NCBI GenBank assembly: GCA_947172415.1 | Contig: OX359190.1 | Span: forward strand, 3,100,001 to 3,164,000 | DNA from: Chondrosia reniformis | Taxonomy: Eukaryota; Porifera; Demospongiae; Chondrillida; Chondrillidae | Direction of reading: 5' to 3' | DNA: 64,000 bases | Part shown: piece by piece, positions 42,205 to 57,212 of the stretch | How the letters are laid out: each line of letters begins with the position of its first letter | Numbering within the stretch: the first letter of the stretch is position 1 | Notes under the pieces: model-generated | The model's input: only the letters and a program-made list of their open reading frames with translations | Database searches by the model: none | Told to the model about the DNA's origin: nothing | Made by a program: the position numbers and the translations under genes

Positions 42205-44108
42205 TGCCAATGTACAACAAAAAACGAACAAACGACTTAGAGCTATAGACATTCCATTTATAATTTACTGTTATGAGTATTGATACGATGCGTGGCAGCT
42301 TTTTTATAACGAAATTCAGTTATAACGCAATGAATTTACTGCAATTTTTTTTGTTTACTGTATTTATTAACATTCATTCTTTTTCAATTTAGGTTTTGTG
42401 GCCGAACAGCTTAGGATGAACTATTATTAATTATTGTAAATATACCCCTATGGCTTCGTATATGCATTGCAAAAATGAATGTACGAGCGATAAAAACATG
42501 GTGTTTCGTATCTAAAATCTTGAAGTCACTTAGAAGTATTTAGCTATTTACCCATCTGTTTTTCAGTACGCAGGAGGCCAAACATTAACATAGGACTATT
42601 ATATACAGCTCCAGCTTATTAATTTTGTAGTTATATGTCTGTAAAATACACTGGTAACTTATGGCTGTTCCTTAGGGATAGGCTGTGGAAAGAACTCCTC
42701 GATAGGTTTCCATTGTCGCCCATTTTGCCCTGCTACATCCCTTCTTTATGGGAGGGTGAGGAATGTAGTAAAGTGTATATACAGGCTCACCAAGAAAGGT
42801 CCTTCAGTGGGAACATTTTCCTGAGAAACTTCCCCACACTAGCATGCTGAAACCTTGTCAGTCCATCTTTTGGATCAGGACTCAACCATTTCAAGTCCTA
42901 GATCAATTTCGTAGAGCCTTTCCAATTTTTTGAGCCCCTCGGAATGGAAGCCTCCTAATTCAGCTATACCAGGTGCCCACACCACATATCACACCCCTGC
43001 CTATTTGGAACCCATGCTACCCCTTCAAAATGGGTATCATTGGAAAGAATTCCTCGAGAGGTTTTGATTGTCGCCCATTTTGCCCTGCTACATCCCTTCC
43101 ATACGGGAGGGGCAGGGATGTAGTAAAATGGATATACAGGCTCGCCAAGAAACTGCCTTCAGTGGGAACATTTTCCTGAGAAACATCCCCACGCTAGCAT
43201 GCTGAAACCTTGTCAATCCATCGTTTGGATCAGGACTCAACCATTTCTTGGAGCCTTTCCAATATTTAGCCCCTTGGAATGGAAGCCTCTCTGTTCAGCT
43301 TCATTTTAACAATCAATTGATTTTAAAATGTGTATGTAAAGGCCCTAGGGTCTTAGAAATATACTTGAATAATTTAAATCAATCAAGTAGATCATCTTGT
43401 GGTCCAAAAGCAACCATCCCAATTTCCATAAATGACATTGTTTAAAATCACCGTAAAAAAACGCCTAAATATTGCGAATGAATTTAATTAGACAATGAAT
43501 GATTTTATTAGACACATGAATGCTATTAAATGCACAAAAAATCTTGGAAAAGGTCGCTGGTAATGTTTATGTATACTTATGGACTTAATTACAGCTCGTA
43601 CGACAATTGCATAATACCCGTATGTACTGGTAGATGGCGGTTGTGCAAGCTGGATTACATCATTCACAGCTTTGTAACTAAAAGTAACCACAATTTCGCA
43701 ATTAAATGTTAATTGATATTATCATTGTTTTACAAACATCAATACTAAATACGTTATTTTGCTATCTTTTCTCTTTCTTTTTCTATCTGTAGAAAGAAAC
43801 AAAGGTAATTAGTAACTAAACTCACAAATCCTAACCTAGGTTAAAGTACAATATAAAATAATTTTGGTGCTGTAACTCTAGCACATGGAGACATAAGAAG
43901 TTAAAACTTAGTGTCAACACTCACAGACACCCCTAAGGTATATCCTATGAGTTTTAGAAAATTTGATGAAAAATGAAATTTGCCCTATATCTCACCATAC
44001 ATTACTACACTGGTACCTTATGGCTGTTCCTTAGGGATAGGCTGCCTTATAGCGATCAACACGTAACAAGCGCTAATTAATAAAGAATTTTCGTTTTCAA
44101 TCGTTAAG
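42205..44108. other. Non-coding with direct repeats
   Basis: Two diverged direct copies at about 42695-42910 and 43035-43260 share ttttgccctgctacatccct and cttccccacactagcatgct-type text. A fragment (ggctgttccttagggatagg) recurs at 42662 and 44021. No gene seen. Confidence 0.5.
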
Positions 44109-44470
44109 AATGAATGCGTTATTTAGTGTTATCAGTTACACACCGGAAGGAATCGTCCATTCACAGGGAATAAAGCCTTCGTGTACGGGTACCGTTTAAT
44201 TGATGAACGATGTCCGTTAACTCGTAATACACCGGTGAAATACGGTATCCCGTACGGTTCATTTACGGTGCCGTTTAATACCGTATATGCACAAATATCA
44301 CACGGGTTATACCGTTAACGATGCCGTGTAATAAACGAGAATCAGCCCGTACAAACGGCTGTACGTACCGTTAACGTTGCCGTGCAATGAACGAGAATTA
44401 GCCCGTATTTGATTACCGTGAATATGGCGAATATACGGTCTAGGCGTTCAGCGTATATACATGTAAATTA
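44109..44470. other. CpG-rich patch with 57 bp direct repeat
   Basis: Dense in CGTT, TACGG and CCGT motifs, unlike the AT-rich flanks. Two units starting taccgttaacg (44310 and 44366) run for about 45 bp with few differences and end in agcccgta. Many near-palindromes (ccgttaacgg-like). No coding frame. Confidence 0.55.
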
Positions 44471-44584
44471 AATCTTTCTAGGTATCGTTTGTTCAGCCTG
44501 CAACATAACGTTTTACAATTGTCACAATTACAAAATAAACTAAGTTTAATACAAACTAAATCATAAAGTGTAACTTGATAAGAG

Positions 44585-44890
44585 TTACTTTGGATTTGTG
44601 CAGTCTGAGTCGCTGCAATACTCTGAATCTGAGCCTGACTGGGTACTGCTTAATCCTAGGTCTGTCTGTGGCACAGGTTCTTCTGCAATTGATGGCTGTT
44701 CTTCCTGTTGTTCTTGGTTGGAGGCTGGCTCACTGACAAGCACTTGAATAGCCCAGTCTGGTCCTTCCATTCTAGGTAGTTTAGATGCAGAACCTTCAAC
44801 CCTGTTTTTTTGCACCAAGTTTGTGCCTTTCTGGTTACAGTCATTCCTGTACCTCTTGTCCAGTCTTGCTATAAACTTTGAGGCTTCCAT
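44585..44890 (-). CDS. Hypothetical 101-residue frame
   Basis: ATG at 44890, stop at 44585. Starts MEASKFIARLDKRYRNDCNQ and ends with an acidic serine-rich tail SGSDSEYCSDSDCTNPK. No domain recognised. Another frame over the same bases is also partly open, so this may be a fragment of a transposon gene. Confidence 0.28.
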   Translation of the reverse strand: MEASKFIARLDKRYRNDCNQKGTNLVQKNRVEGSASKLPRMEGPDWAIQVLVSEPASNQEQQEEQPSIAEEPVPQTDLGLSSTQSGSDSEYCSDSDCTNPK

Positions 44891-47800
44891 AATACAGATA
44901 TACCAATTTAATGAGAATGATCCTACATGCATGTACGTATATGGAACAAAATTCTTACTTTCAGATCTCCAAGGTAATTTATGCCTCGTTATTTCATCAT
45001 CACTGGTTCACAACAAATGAAGCATTTGAGAAATCCATTGTCAGGTAAGTCAATTATTATCCTTGATAGACTAAAGATATACTTTATGTGTAAACATATA
45101 TACGCTGTATCTAAAGGTGCAGCAATTAGTATATAGGAATTGTTGATTAATATATAATTTGCAGTAATAGATTGCTTGATATTAGTGTGAAGATGATGCT
45201 ATGAATAGGTATGGTACAATTAATAATTATAGTAGATTAGCGCTAATGAGGAAAAACGAATGGCAAGACCTCGAATCGCTACGCAACGATATCGGAAATA
45301 ACGGCCATTTTCATCGGAACGGCGGACATTTTAAAACCGGAACGTGGTCATGCGTTATCGTAACATGATGAGCTCCCATGCGGTATATAAAGCAGCTGTT
45401 GGTTAGGCTAGCTATAGATTGCCGAGTAATTGCTTGGAGTAGTTAAATTTGTGAATGACTCTGAAGGTGAGTTATTGGACATTTTTTCTAGTTTATCGTT
45501 CCAAAAAAGGGTAGAATGTTTATTTGAGTGTTTTTTTAGTTCGAGTAGCGTTTTGCAAAACGATGAGTTTGAAGAGTTTGTGTCTAACAGCTATGAAATG
45601 AGAAATACTTAACCTAATTTTGTATTCAAGTAACCTTGTTGGCACATGTCATTGTGTTTGCACTGTTCTACTTTACTGTAGTTGTGGGAATTGAAGTATC
45701 TTTGAAGTGATGGTGTCCCTTTGGCAAAATTATAATGGTTAGTCCTATAACACGTTCCATCTAGCAAGAAAAGGTATATTAAGGGGGCACTTTGCAATTA
45801 TATGTAGTAGAAATATACAGTGTTTCATGGTAGAAACCAGCCTATTGTTATGGGCTACTGGGCTGGTGTACAAATTCTTATCACACAAAAACGATATCGT
45901 GTTTGTATAGATCTGAAAGGATAAGAGGTAATTGTTGTGATGATTATGATGAAGAAAATATTTTGTATATTAAGGAACAGTTCTTCCAGCTAAGATTAAA
46001 ATGTTTTGACTTGTAGGTGAATCAATCAATTAGAATGTGATGAGTACTCAAAATATTTTCTTTGTATAGGTGCGTAAGGATTATGTCAGTGCATGTGCAC
46101 TGTGCTATTTTACCTTAGTTGTGAGACTTGAAGTGATGGTGTCCCCTAGACAAAATTACCATGGTTAGTGCTAAAGTACGTATGTACGTTTTAGCAAGAA
46201 AATGTGTATTTAGGCGGCACTTTGTAATTATTTTATAAAACCTAAGCATGTTTAATAGGTACAGTACCTATTCAGTGGTCTTCTGGGCTGGTACACAAAT
46301 GTCTAACACACAAAATGATGTTTTATTTGTATTAGGTGTTTGTTGCATTTTCCCCTGTACATGCACTGTGTGTAGCTACCAAAGATTATATAAGTCAGTT
46401 TAAGTCCAATGTTGTTCTAAGTATCTGGTGTACATAATGATGGCACCCCTTGAAGAAGAGATTACTTTTTAGAGTTCATTAGGTAGCACCCTTTGAACGG
46501 ATATATATGTATTAGTTATACCATGGCGCTGAGGTGTATATGGGTTTTATATGTACGAGTCACGAAAGGCTACGAGGGCGAGTACGTATAAAATCCATAT
46601 ACATCGAAGCAGTGTTGTATGAGTGATATATACTCCGTTGCTTTTTATTGTTATTTTGGTGGGACTTTCAGGATGGCTCTGCTAATATCTGGTTGTTTTT
46701 GCTTGATTGCTGACTACTTCAGAGAATGCTCTTGCCCTGACTACTCCAACTGTCCTAAATGTAAGGAGAATTGTCCACCCCCAAGAAGAAATGTCTTAGT
46801 TTACCATATTTGGGCAGGGATATAACAGAATTTAAGAAGCCGATGCAGTATATAGCTTCTTAAATCCTGTTATATCATGGTTATTTAATTTAAACACAGG
46901 TCGTTACCCCGGTAATGGAGTATATATATATTTATTTATTTATTTAGATTACCTTAGTATATTGTAACTTGCACTGTATATATAATTTTTTTGGGCGAGC
47001 ACTTTAATTGCAATAATTGGTGTCATTGAGGGTGTACCAAATTGACTAGTGTGTAAATAGCTATGTAGAAGGAAAGATTTCTTGTGATGGCTCTTTGCAC
47101 TTCTCTGTCTGTAATATATCCCTTAGCCACATACGAAACCTTTTTCTGAAATATGTGACTACAAGGTCGATGAACTTCTAAGTTCTTTGCAAGGTATAAC
47201 AACAACACTGTGAAAATGAAGTTATCCTTCATACAGGCAAGCAAAATGGACACACATGAAATTGGTTTTTGACTTTGATAAGCTTTATTGTATTGTGGCA
47301 TGTTGATTGCAGCTATAGAGTTCAAGAAAGATAAGAATAATGTAAGGATAATCTTGAAGTATCATTACCCTGACCTTAAGTTGCGTAGTATATATAGGTA
47401 CATGGTACCTTTAAATATTGTAGTTTAAGTATTCTTGAGAGCATTTCAGCAAAAGGTCTTTTATTTTTGAAGAGTGTGTGTCTGAATGTGGTCTAGGAAG
47501 GAAATAAAACATGTGTTAACATGGAGACAAGACTAAATGAATGTGCAATAAATTGGAGAAAGTGTATTGTTTCCACTGTAAGACAGTTATTTGATTTTCT
47601 AGAGGAACTATGTACTACTTCTCTTTGTGTCGAGTGTTCAGATTCTCCTTCCATGAATGGCTAAAAAGTAGAAAGATATCAAAAATGGCTGATTCAGAAA
47701 CCTAAGGAATACTGAATTTGATATGTCATATTCAGTATTTATGTAAAAAGATATGGTACTTTCTTACCTTGCATGCAGTATAGTACTCTGTTGGCACATT

Positions 47801-48005
47801 TTATTTGCAGCTTCCAATATGAGCAACACAGTTTTGATATTCCTCACAAATGTCCTTAAGGGTCTAAAGTGTATAAATGCAATGTTTACTAAAAGTGCAA
47901 ACATTGGTGAATATGTAATACTTACCTGAAACACTTGATTATCCTCAATAGAGAGGCTGATTTATAACTATAAGTAGTAGTAGTATAATAAAGGTTTTTG
48001 TTGTA
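44891..48005. other. Non-coding with diverged duplication
   Basis: Text at 45650-45800 (gaagtgatggtgtcccttt through gggggcactttgcaatta) is repeated at 46125-46235 and partly at 46435-46495. Two short hairpins lie at 46530-46610 and 46810-46875 (gatataacagaatttaagaagc pairs with gcttcttaaatcctgttatatc). No gene supported. Confidence 0.45.
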
Positions 48006-48165
48006 GCTGCCCCACAATAGGCCCTCACAGTATACCACCGATTTAGTTGCCCCACAATAGGCACTCACAGTATACCACCGGTTTAGCTGCCCCACAATAG
48101 GCACTCACAGTATACCACCGGTTTAGCTGCCCCACAATAGGCACTCACAGTATACCACCGGTTTA
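48006..48165. repeat. 40 bp minisatellite, four units
   Basis: Four almost identical 40 bp units starting gctgccccacaataggcact, head to tail, no spacers. It lies about 90 bp beyond the C-terminal end of the Helitron coding region. Confidence 0.95.
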
Positions 48166-48255
48166 GCTTTTAGGAACAATTACTCTATTTGAGCAATCAC
48201 GATTTTTGTGGCAATCGCTCTGTTTGAGCAACCACAGTTTAATGTACATATGCAT

Positions 48256-49145
48256 TTATGGCATTTGAATAAAGAGAACATTATCAAAATGATTCATTGC
48301 AGTATTCATGTATAGATATAGGTAGTTGTTTTCAGATCGTGGCATTGATCCTTGTAGTTGGGCAATAGGTGGATGTAGTATCCACTGTCTTTGTAATCCA
48401 AATGTAGTGAATAGCATTATGTCTATTTGTAAAAGGGTAGCCAAATACCTTAGCTCAATATCTGACATCCACGTATGTAATCTATTCATTTTGGTTGTAT
48501 GAATATAACTGTCAATGTTAGGACGGTTGCAGAAGTAATTATAGAATGTGTTGTTCTATTAACGTTAGAATCATACATGTATTGCACTATGGCAGCTCTA
48601 ATAACTGGATGATTGGATTCTGTACCTGTTAGTTGTTTGGCAATGGCTCTAAAACCACAATTACCATCCCCTACAACTCCATCTCGGATGTGAGGAGAGA
48701 TTTCAGAACATGGTATTGAGTTTATGCAATCGGGATTTGATAGTTTATCTATAATTTGAATAGGTGTGTAACGTTGTAGGCAACTAATAGCTTTCCTTTT
48801 CCATTCCACAGAGGGTGGTGGTTTTAGAGTATAATGGACAGTCCTCGTTGTTATTATAACAATGTCTTCCTGTTCACATACTCTTTTAGGCGAGAAATCT
48901 TTCTTTCCAGAACCTTTTTTAGTTTTAGCAGTTCGTTTTTTAGTGGATCTTTTTTCAGGTTCGCTTTTATCCAGAGATAGATTTGATGAGGAAGACTGAG
49001 GCATGTCATTGGCAATGCATATTGTTTCTGGAAACATATCCTCATTCATTTCAATTGGTGAAGTATTTTCAGATTTATCTGTTTTGATTGGGTATTTGAT
49101 TTCTCTCACAAGTGGTAGGTGTGATGGCCTAATGGCATCAGACAT
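48256..49145 (-). pseudogene. Helitron OTU protease region
   Basis: In frame with the helicase after the TGA. A basic, serine-rich linker leads to GVVGDGNCGFRAIAKQL (catalytic Cys near 48659) and VIRAAIVQYM. After a frameshift near 48500 come WMSDIELRYLATLLQIDIML and NTAMNHFDNVLF (candidate catalytic His near 48290). OTU proteases remove ubiquitin-type modifiers. Carriage by a Helitron suggests self-processing or host-factor evasion, which is inference. Confidence 0.8.
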
Positions 49146-49232
49146 ATCACACCACTGCAGTAATTGTTTGTAAAACTGACCTATATGTATTGCTGAAGAT
49201 CTGTATTTCCATATAGTTAGGTCTTGTATATT

Positions 49233-51120
49233 TCATACTCTATTAAGGGCAACATAAGCCTGGCCACTTGCAAAGAAATTTTCATTTAATAAGACTATAG
49301 CTTTTTTAACAGTCATTCCCTGGACACGATGTACTGTAACAGCATATCCAGGTATAACTGGAAAATGCCTTCGCACAATGTAGTAGGAACTTCCTCCTAC
49401 TTGAATAATTTGTTTGAAACGTGGTAAGGCTAAGCGTTCCTTTGGGTTATCAATTTGGCACAGAACAATACAGTTAGTATTTAATGAAACAATTTGAGCT
49501 ATTGTGCCATTAACCCAACCATGGTCTACATTTATGTTCCGTCTTACCACAACCCTTGCACCCACTTTTAAGTGTAGTTGATCTGACAATTTATCAGACA
49601 GTTTTTCTATTCTTTTTTTTTACTTGTAGTCTTAGAGGCATGCCATTGTGGTCTGTGTCTATAGCATTGTATAGCCTGCCTTCACCGTCTAACATTTCCA
49701 AGCACAATTCATTGTAATGATTACATTCTTGTCTTTTTGAACATATAATGATTGTAGCTTTTAGATCTACTTTCCCTAAATCTTCCTGCTCCCATCTGGA
49801 GTGCAATATCTTATGAACTTCTGCATCATGTATGCCAAGCCTCACTTTATCAAGGAGACATTGCAGGTCAGGGTCTTTGGCTCTAACTACTTCTCTTAAC
49901 AGTAGCATGTTAAAAGTCATCCATAAGTCAGTGCCAAATATGTCCTTGTTGGACACAGCTGGCAACTGAGCAGGATCACCAAGTAGAATGACTTGTCTAC
50001 TTCCCCAAGGATGCTTAGAACTACCTTTTTTTGCATAACGTCTGCAGAGTCCTTCAATTGTTAAAAATAATGTTGCATCAATCATAGAAAATTCATCTAT
50101 TATGATTACATCAGTCTTTCTCAAAGAGGTTGTCTGAGCTGTACCATGCTCCAGACCACATTTCAGATCAATATCGAGTTTAAAGAACTGATGCAGTGTA
50201 ACTCCTCCTATTAGGTGTGCAGCAACACCACCAGGAGCAAGTTTACTCACAACTAAGCCCTTGTTCCTGCAATGGGCTACAATGGCATTAAGGACAAATG
50301 ACTTACCTGTTCCTGCAGGACCAACTATTGCTGCAGAAATTTTTTTACCGCTTTCAATTTTTACAGTGACCCATTCAAAAGCACGTTTTTGTGAGGGTGT
50401 ATATTTGTCTTTGTAGCTTTGCAGGTTTGCATTGGTATGTGGTAGCAAAGTACCATAATCAGTGCTGACATCTCCCAACAAGGTGTCTGTGACTTCAGCT
50501 TCCTCTTCATTTGTTTCAGCACCAAGTGGGATATCGGCCATAAAAACATCACCTTCATTAGCAGAAATGAACTTGTTATCTACAAAGAGTTGAACTAGTG
50601 TTTTCAACTCTTCATATTTGAATCCTTTGGATACAGCTGTGTGGAGGCAGTTTAGTGCATCGCCTTCCTTGTCACAAAGACCTTTTTCCACACATAGCTG
50701 CATCCATGATTGTGGAGGTTGACTAGTTATAATATCCTCCTCGGTTAAGGGAATATTCAAGAGATATTTCTGCTCATAGAATTGCTCCTGTGTCTCACCA
50801 GCAGGAGCCAAAAAATGAAATCTAGTAACTGCTACTTTAGCTCTCCTTCTCCAGTATTTCCCTCGTTTGTCCACTAAGATAGTGCCAGCTGGATACTGAG
50901 CAAGCAATTTTATTAGAAGTGGTTTAGTGGACAAGTCATCATGTAGCCAGTGTGGTTTGCTGAAGATGTCAATAGAATTTTTAATATCAATCTTTTGAAG
51001 GAAGATTTCAGCATCCTTGACATCTGTTTCATCAACTTTTTCCACCCAATTTAGTGATTCATTGAGGAATGTTTCAACAAATATATCTATTACATTTTGT
51101 GGATATTTGGCTTTTTTCAA
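49233..51120 (-). pseudogene. Helitron PIF1-family helicase region
   Basis: Walker A GPAGTGKS (about 50322-50299), then KLAPGGVAAHLIGGVTLHQF, Walker B IIIDEFSMID (about 50103-50074), VILLGDPAQLPAV, and a C-terminal part with YAVTVHRVQGMTVKKAIV and GQAYVALNRV. This is a superfamily 1 PIF1-like helicase. Frameshifts lie at an A6 run (about 51110) and an A8 run (about 49615). A TGA follows ALNRV, where relatives have an arginine codon, which fits a CGA to TGA change. Confidence 0.88.
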
Positions 51121-51673
51121 GCTCTAGCAAAGTTGCTGTCATTTTACTATCAGTGGGGATAAGGTGCATGTTATCTTTAATTCTTCTACTTATTAAAGAT
51201 ACTTCCCTGTCCCTGACTGATTTGTATTTGTAATATTCATCAAAGTCACCATTGTCATTCTGAATTAAATTGTCATCATTAGCTGTTAAATGCTTTTTTT
51301 GTTCATTCATTTTTTTGACAGCTGTACTTTGCTCACCTGGAAGAACCTGACGCCACCATTTAAAGTAGTCTGGATAAGTTAGGTTCTTCAGATGATCTGC
51401 TCTTTGTAAATAGATTTTAAATTTTCCTGCATAAAATATATCTTCTGATTCTGCAGGAAGATCTTCAAGGAGCCTCTTCTGTTTCAGGACTCTTGTGACT
51501 AGTTGCACTTGAGTTGGCAGGTAGATAGCTAATCGTGACATGGAGTGCTGCTGATAGCTCATTAATATCTCAAGAGCTTCAATAGCTCCAATCACTCTTG
51601 TCTTTAAGTACCTTTCAGGTGCAGATGCATTTTCAGGTATCTCAATGTTTGTGGTAGGCTCAGCCTTGGAAAT

Positions 51674-54237
<2,564 letters not shown>

Positions 54238-56057
54238 ATTTTAGACATTTACGTACGTACATACTTCTCACCAATTTTCTGACTAATGAAACTGATGTAT
54301 TGTGAATATTATTCTGCAGAAACGTAAGAGAAACATAGGCTATGAGACAGACATGTCAAAACTCATGGGTATGGTATAGCAAACATTTACTATTGACTGT
54401 CTGTCCTTTTGTGTACATATCTACTGCCAATGCTATGCTGTACCTATGATGCACTGTAAAAAAACTGGTGTGATCATCATACCAAATGTGAATCACACGT
54501 AAGATGTGATTACTCACACCAGAAATCCTATCCTAGCTGATGAGCCCTGGTATTGGGCGAAACAGGCTGCATGTATACAACCTGTCCTAGGAATTGGATA
54601 TTGATACTTACAAACCATTTAAAGAAACAAAGCAATGTTCACATGACTAGCAATACACATGTATGTGTTTTAGTGTTCAAAGTAACATTCAAGATAGGTA
54701 GTTAGATTATGTGTCAAACTTACTTTGATGTTTTTAATAACAATTTCAGTGCTTGTGTTTCTTCTCTCAAGAAGATAGTAGTATATGAACTAGAGAACAG
54801 TTGAACAAGTATGTCAAGTCACAGATTCCCTAGAAGAAGTCTGTCATTGTATGTAGTTCTTTAGCTAGTAACTACAGGTGCTGATGGTCTAGAGCTTAAA
54901 GGCAAAAGATTCAAGATTGAGTGATTATGGGATGTGTCAAGTTCAAGCCCAGGCCAGATTTTCAGTGACACTGCCCCCTGCAGATAACAAACTGATTTCA
55001 TTGACTGATATACATGTTGTATGTACTGTTATTGTACTTTGTTTACAGGACCCCTGGTAGACCAGCCACTGGCTGAAGGGGCACTCCTGTCAAAATAATA
55101 ATAGTGATAGTAATAGTGTGAACTATATTCCTCAGTGAACTTATTTGATTAGACAGTTAACTTCTTTCAAAATTCTTAGCAATATTCATTTAGCTAGTAA
55201 CTATATTTCTTGTGTAATCAATAAACTTACTTGATTCAAAGCAAAATCACCAAGGACAAACGTGGAACAATATACTGTAACAATAGACTTCTTTTACTCA
55301 AAGGAGTAATAAAACAGAGGATATCTATTAACACAATGATAGTGTTAACAGTGGGCCGCCCACGCGCTCTTATATTTGCTATATTACTTCCGATGTTCGT
55401 ATACAATCGGTTTTGCAAATAGCGGCGTTCAAGAAGCTTAAGTTAACGAAGCCTTTCTATCGTTATTTATGCAATTGAAGCTTGCGCAAGGTGCGGTATA
55501 TTGACAAAAAAACTCCTAATGATTCAGGACGACTCCTAACGATTAAGTGTCCTGGACAGCGTAAACGTTCTATTCGAGATTTGACAATTGCGTAAGCCGA
55601 TTCGATCTAGCTTTACTTACCGTGATCAGCTTTCTGCATGGTTAAGAAGCGAGACATGTGTTTGCGTATTGGGTATGTAAACATTGCTGTTCTTATCAGA
55701 GTTACGCATATACGGTGGTATATACTCTTATGTAGAGCATTAATGTGTATGGAATCTGCAAAGGATGGTAGCGATTATTTCGTTTCCTTATACATGTGCA
55801 AATGAATGAAGTTTGAAATTTACCATTTGCGTTTTCTTGAGACACAAATTACCAATTGTAGACTTTGCCTTAGAATGTGCCTCTATAGAACTCAAACAGA
55901 ACACACAGTCATATTCAAAAGACTTTCAAAATGCTCTAAATGAGGAAATAGGTACACAGGAGCCCATGGATGAATGTGTACATGAATTTACTTGCACTGT
56001 ATATAGAGTGGAATCTCATTATAGTGAAACTCGTTATCTCAACTCATCTCAACTCAA
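54238..56057. other. Non-coding; possible CACTA end at 54452
   Basis: At 54452 CACTGTAAAAAAACTGGTG is followed by inverted motifs of TCACACC / GGTGTGA up to about 54530, resembling the end at 56058. No right terminus was found. The rest has no supported gene. Confidence 0.4.
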
Positions 56058-57114
56058 CACTGTAAAAAATGTGGTGGCTATTTACACCAAATATGGTGGT
56101 AATAGCCACAATCCTAATATCCACCGTGGTGGAAAATATTTTGGTGGCCATTACCATCATTTTGCCAAAGTTAACCACCAAAAAAGATTTTCCACCACTG
56201 TGGGCACTATAGTGATGGGTATTACCAACAGTTCAACCAAACGTCATGCAATATGTCACGCATGCAAACATGCAGTTATATGGGGTATCAATGCATGGTA
56301 CACTCCAACTCATGAGCTTGCACGCACGCATATTTATCCAAATCCACCCCTACGTATCCAATTACACTCCTGCACACGTACACACATGGATAAGTAATAG
56401 AAAACATAAGCAGATTATGACGGAGCTTAAAGTACCACAGTTTTACTATACGGTCGTCTAAACGAATTTCTTTTATTTCTCTACATCAATATATATAGCA
56501 ACACTTTTGGCTTAAACTTAGCATGAATGTATACAAATACGTTTTATCTAACCTTCGCTACAACTCGCTTATTCGGTAGCTCCTTCTCGTAGGAAAGCGT
56601 CGACTTGTCATAGCCGTTCTTGAAAGGATGATCTTTAGCAACGAGTCGGTGACGTTTACGCAACGTCACATGATTCACAAAATGTGTGTACGGAGCGATA
56701 TACGAAGGTGTTGGTGACGCATTAGAAAAACATCACAATACATCACCAGCTTGCGCAATCGTAACTTTGAATTCTTCATTATATCTTGCTCATTTAATTA
56801 AGCAAAATTTCGCCAGACGTTTCTTATACACATGTACCATGATATATGTTGATTTCACAGTTATCTGACAAATTGAAATTTTTTATCAATATAACACATT
56901 GTTTGCATATAAATTTCCCATAGGTTTTCTATAGTCCTATGGCCTTTTATATGCAGACTTTGTCCTCTGTTTTCTAACAAACGGAGGCCTAAATTAAAAA
57001 TCCCTTAATTTAAAATGAGTTTTATACCCTAAACTTTATGATGATATGCCCATTTTGTTTCTAGGTCCTTTCTTGGAGCCATATGAATTATTTAATTAAT
57101 TAATTATATTATTT

Positions 57115-57212
57115 ATTTATATTAGATTACCTTAGTATATTGTAACTTGCACTGCAGCTGTATTATTTATTTATATTAGATTACCTTAGTATATTGTAAC
57201 TTGCAATGTATA
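57115..57212. repeat. Short tandem duplication
   Basis: Two copies of ttagattaccttagtatatt-gtaacttgcact in tandem. A third copy is at 46945-46975, suggesting part of a dispersed repeat. Confidence 0.7.

Noticed and set aside
48006..48165. CRISPR-like array
   Set aside because: Units are contiguous with no unique spacers, and the context is eukaryotic; it is a minisatellite.
49320..50365. Cacagtg or tttttacagtg strings as CACTA right ends
   Set aside because: They lie inside conserved helicase coding sequence and lack subterminal repeats.
55813..56397. 194-residue plus-strand frame
   Set aside because: Half of it runs through the CACTA terminal repeats (GGTGG/CCACC), and the composition is not protein-like.
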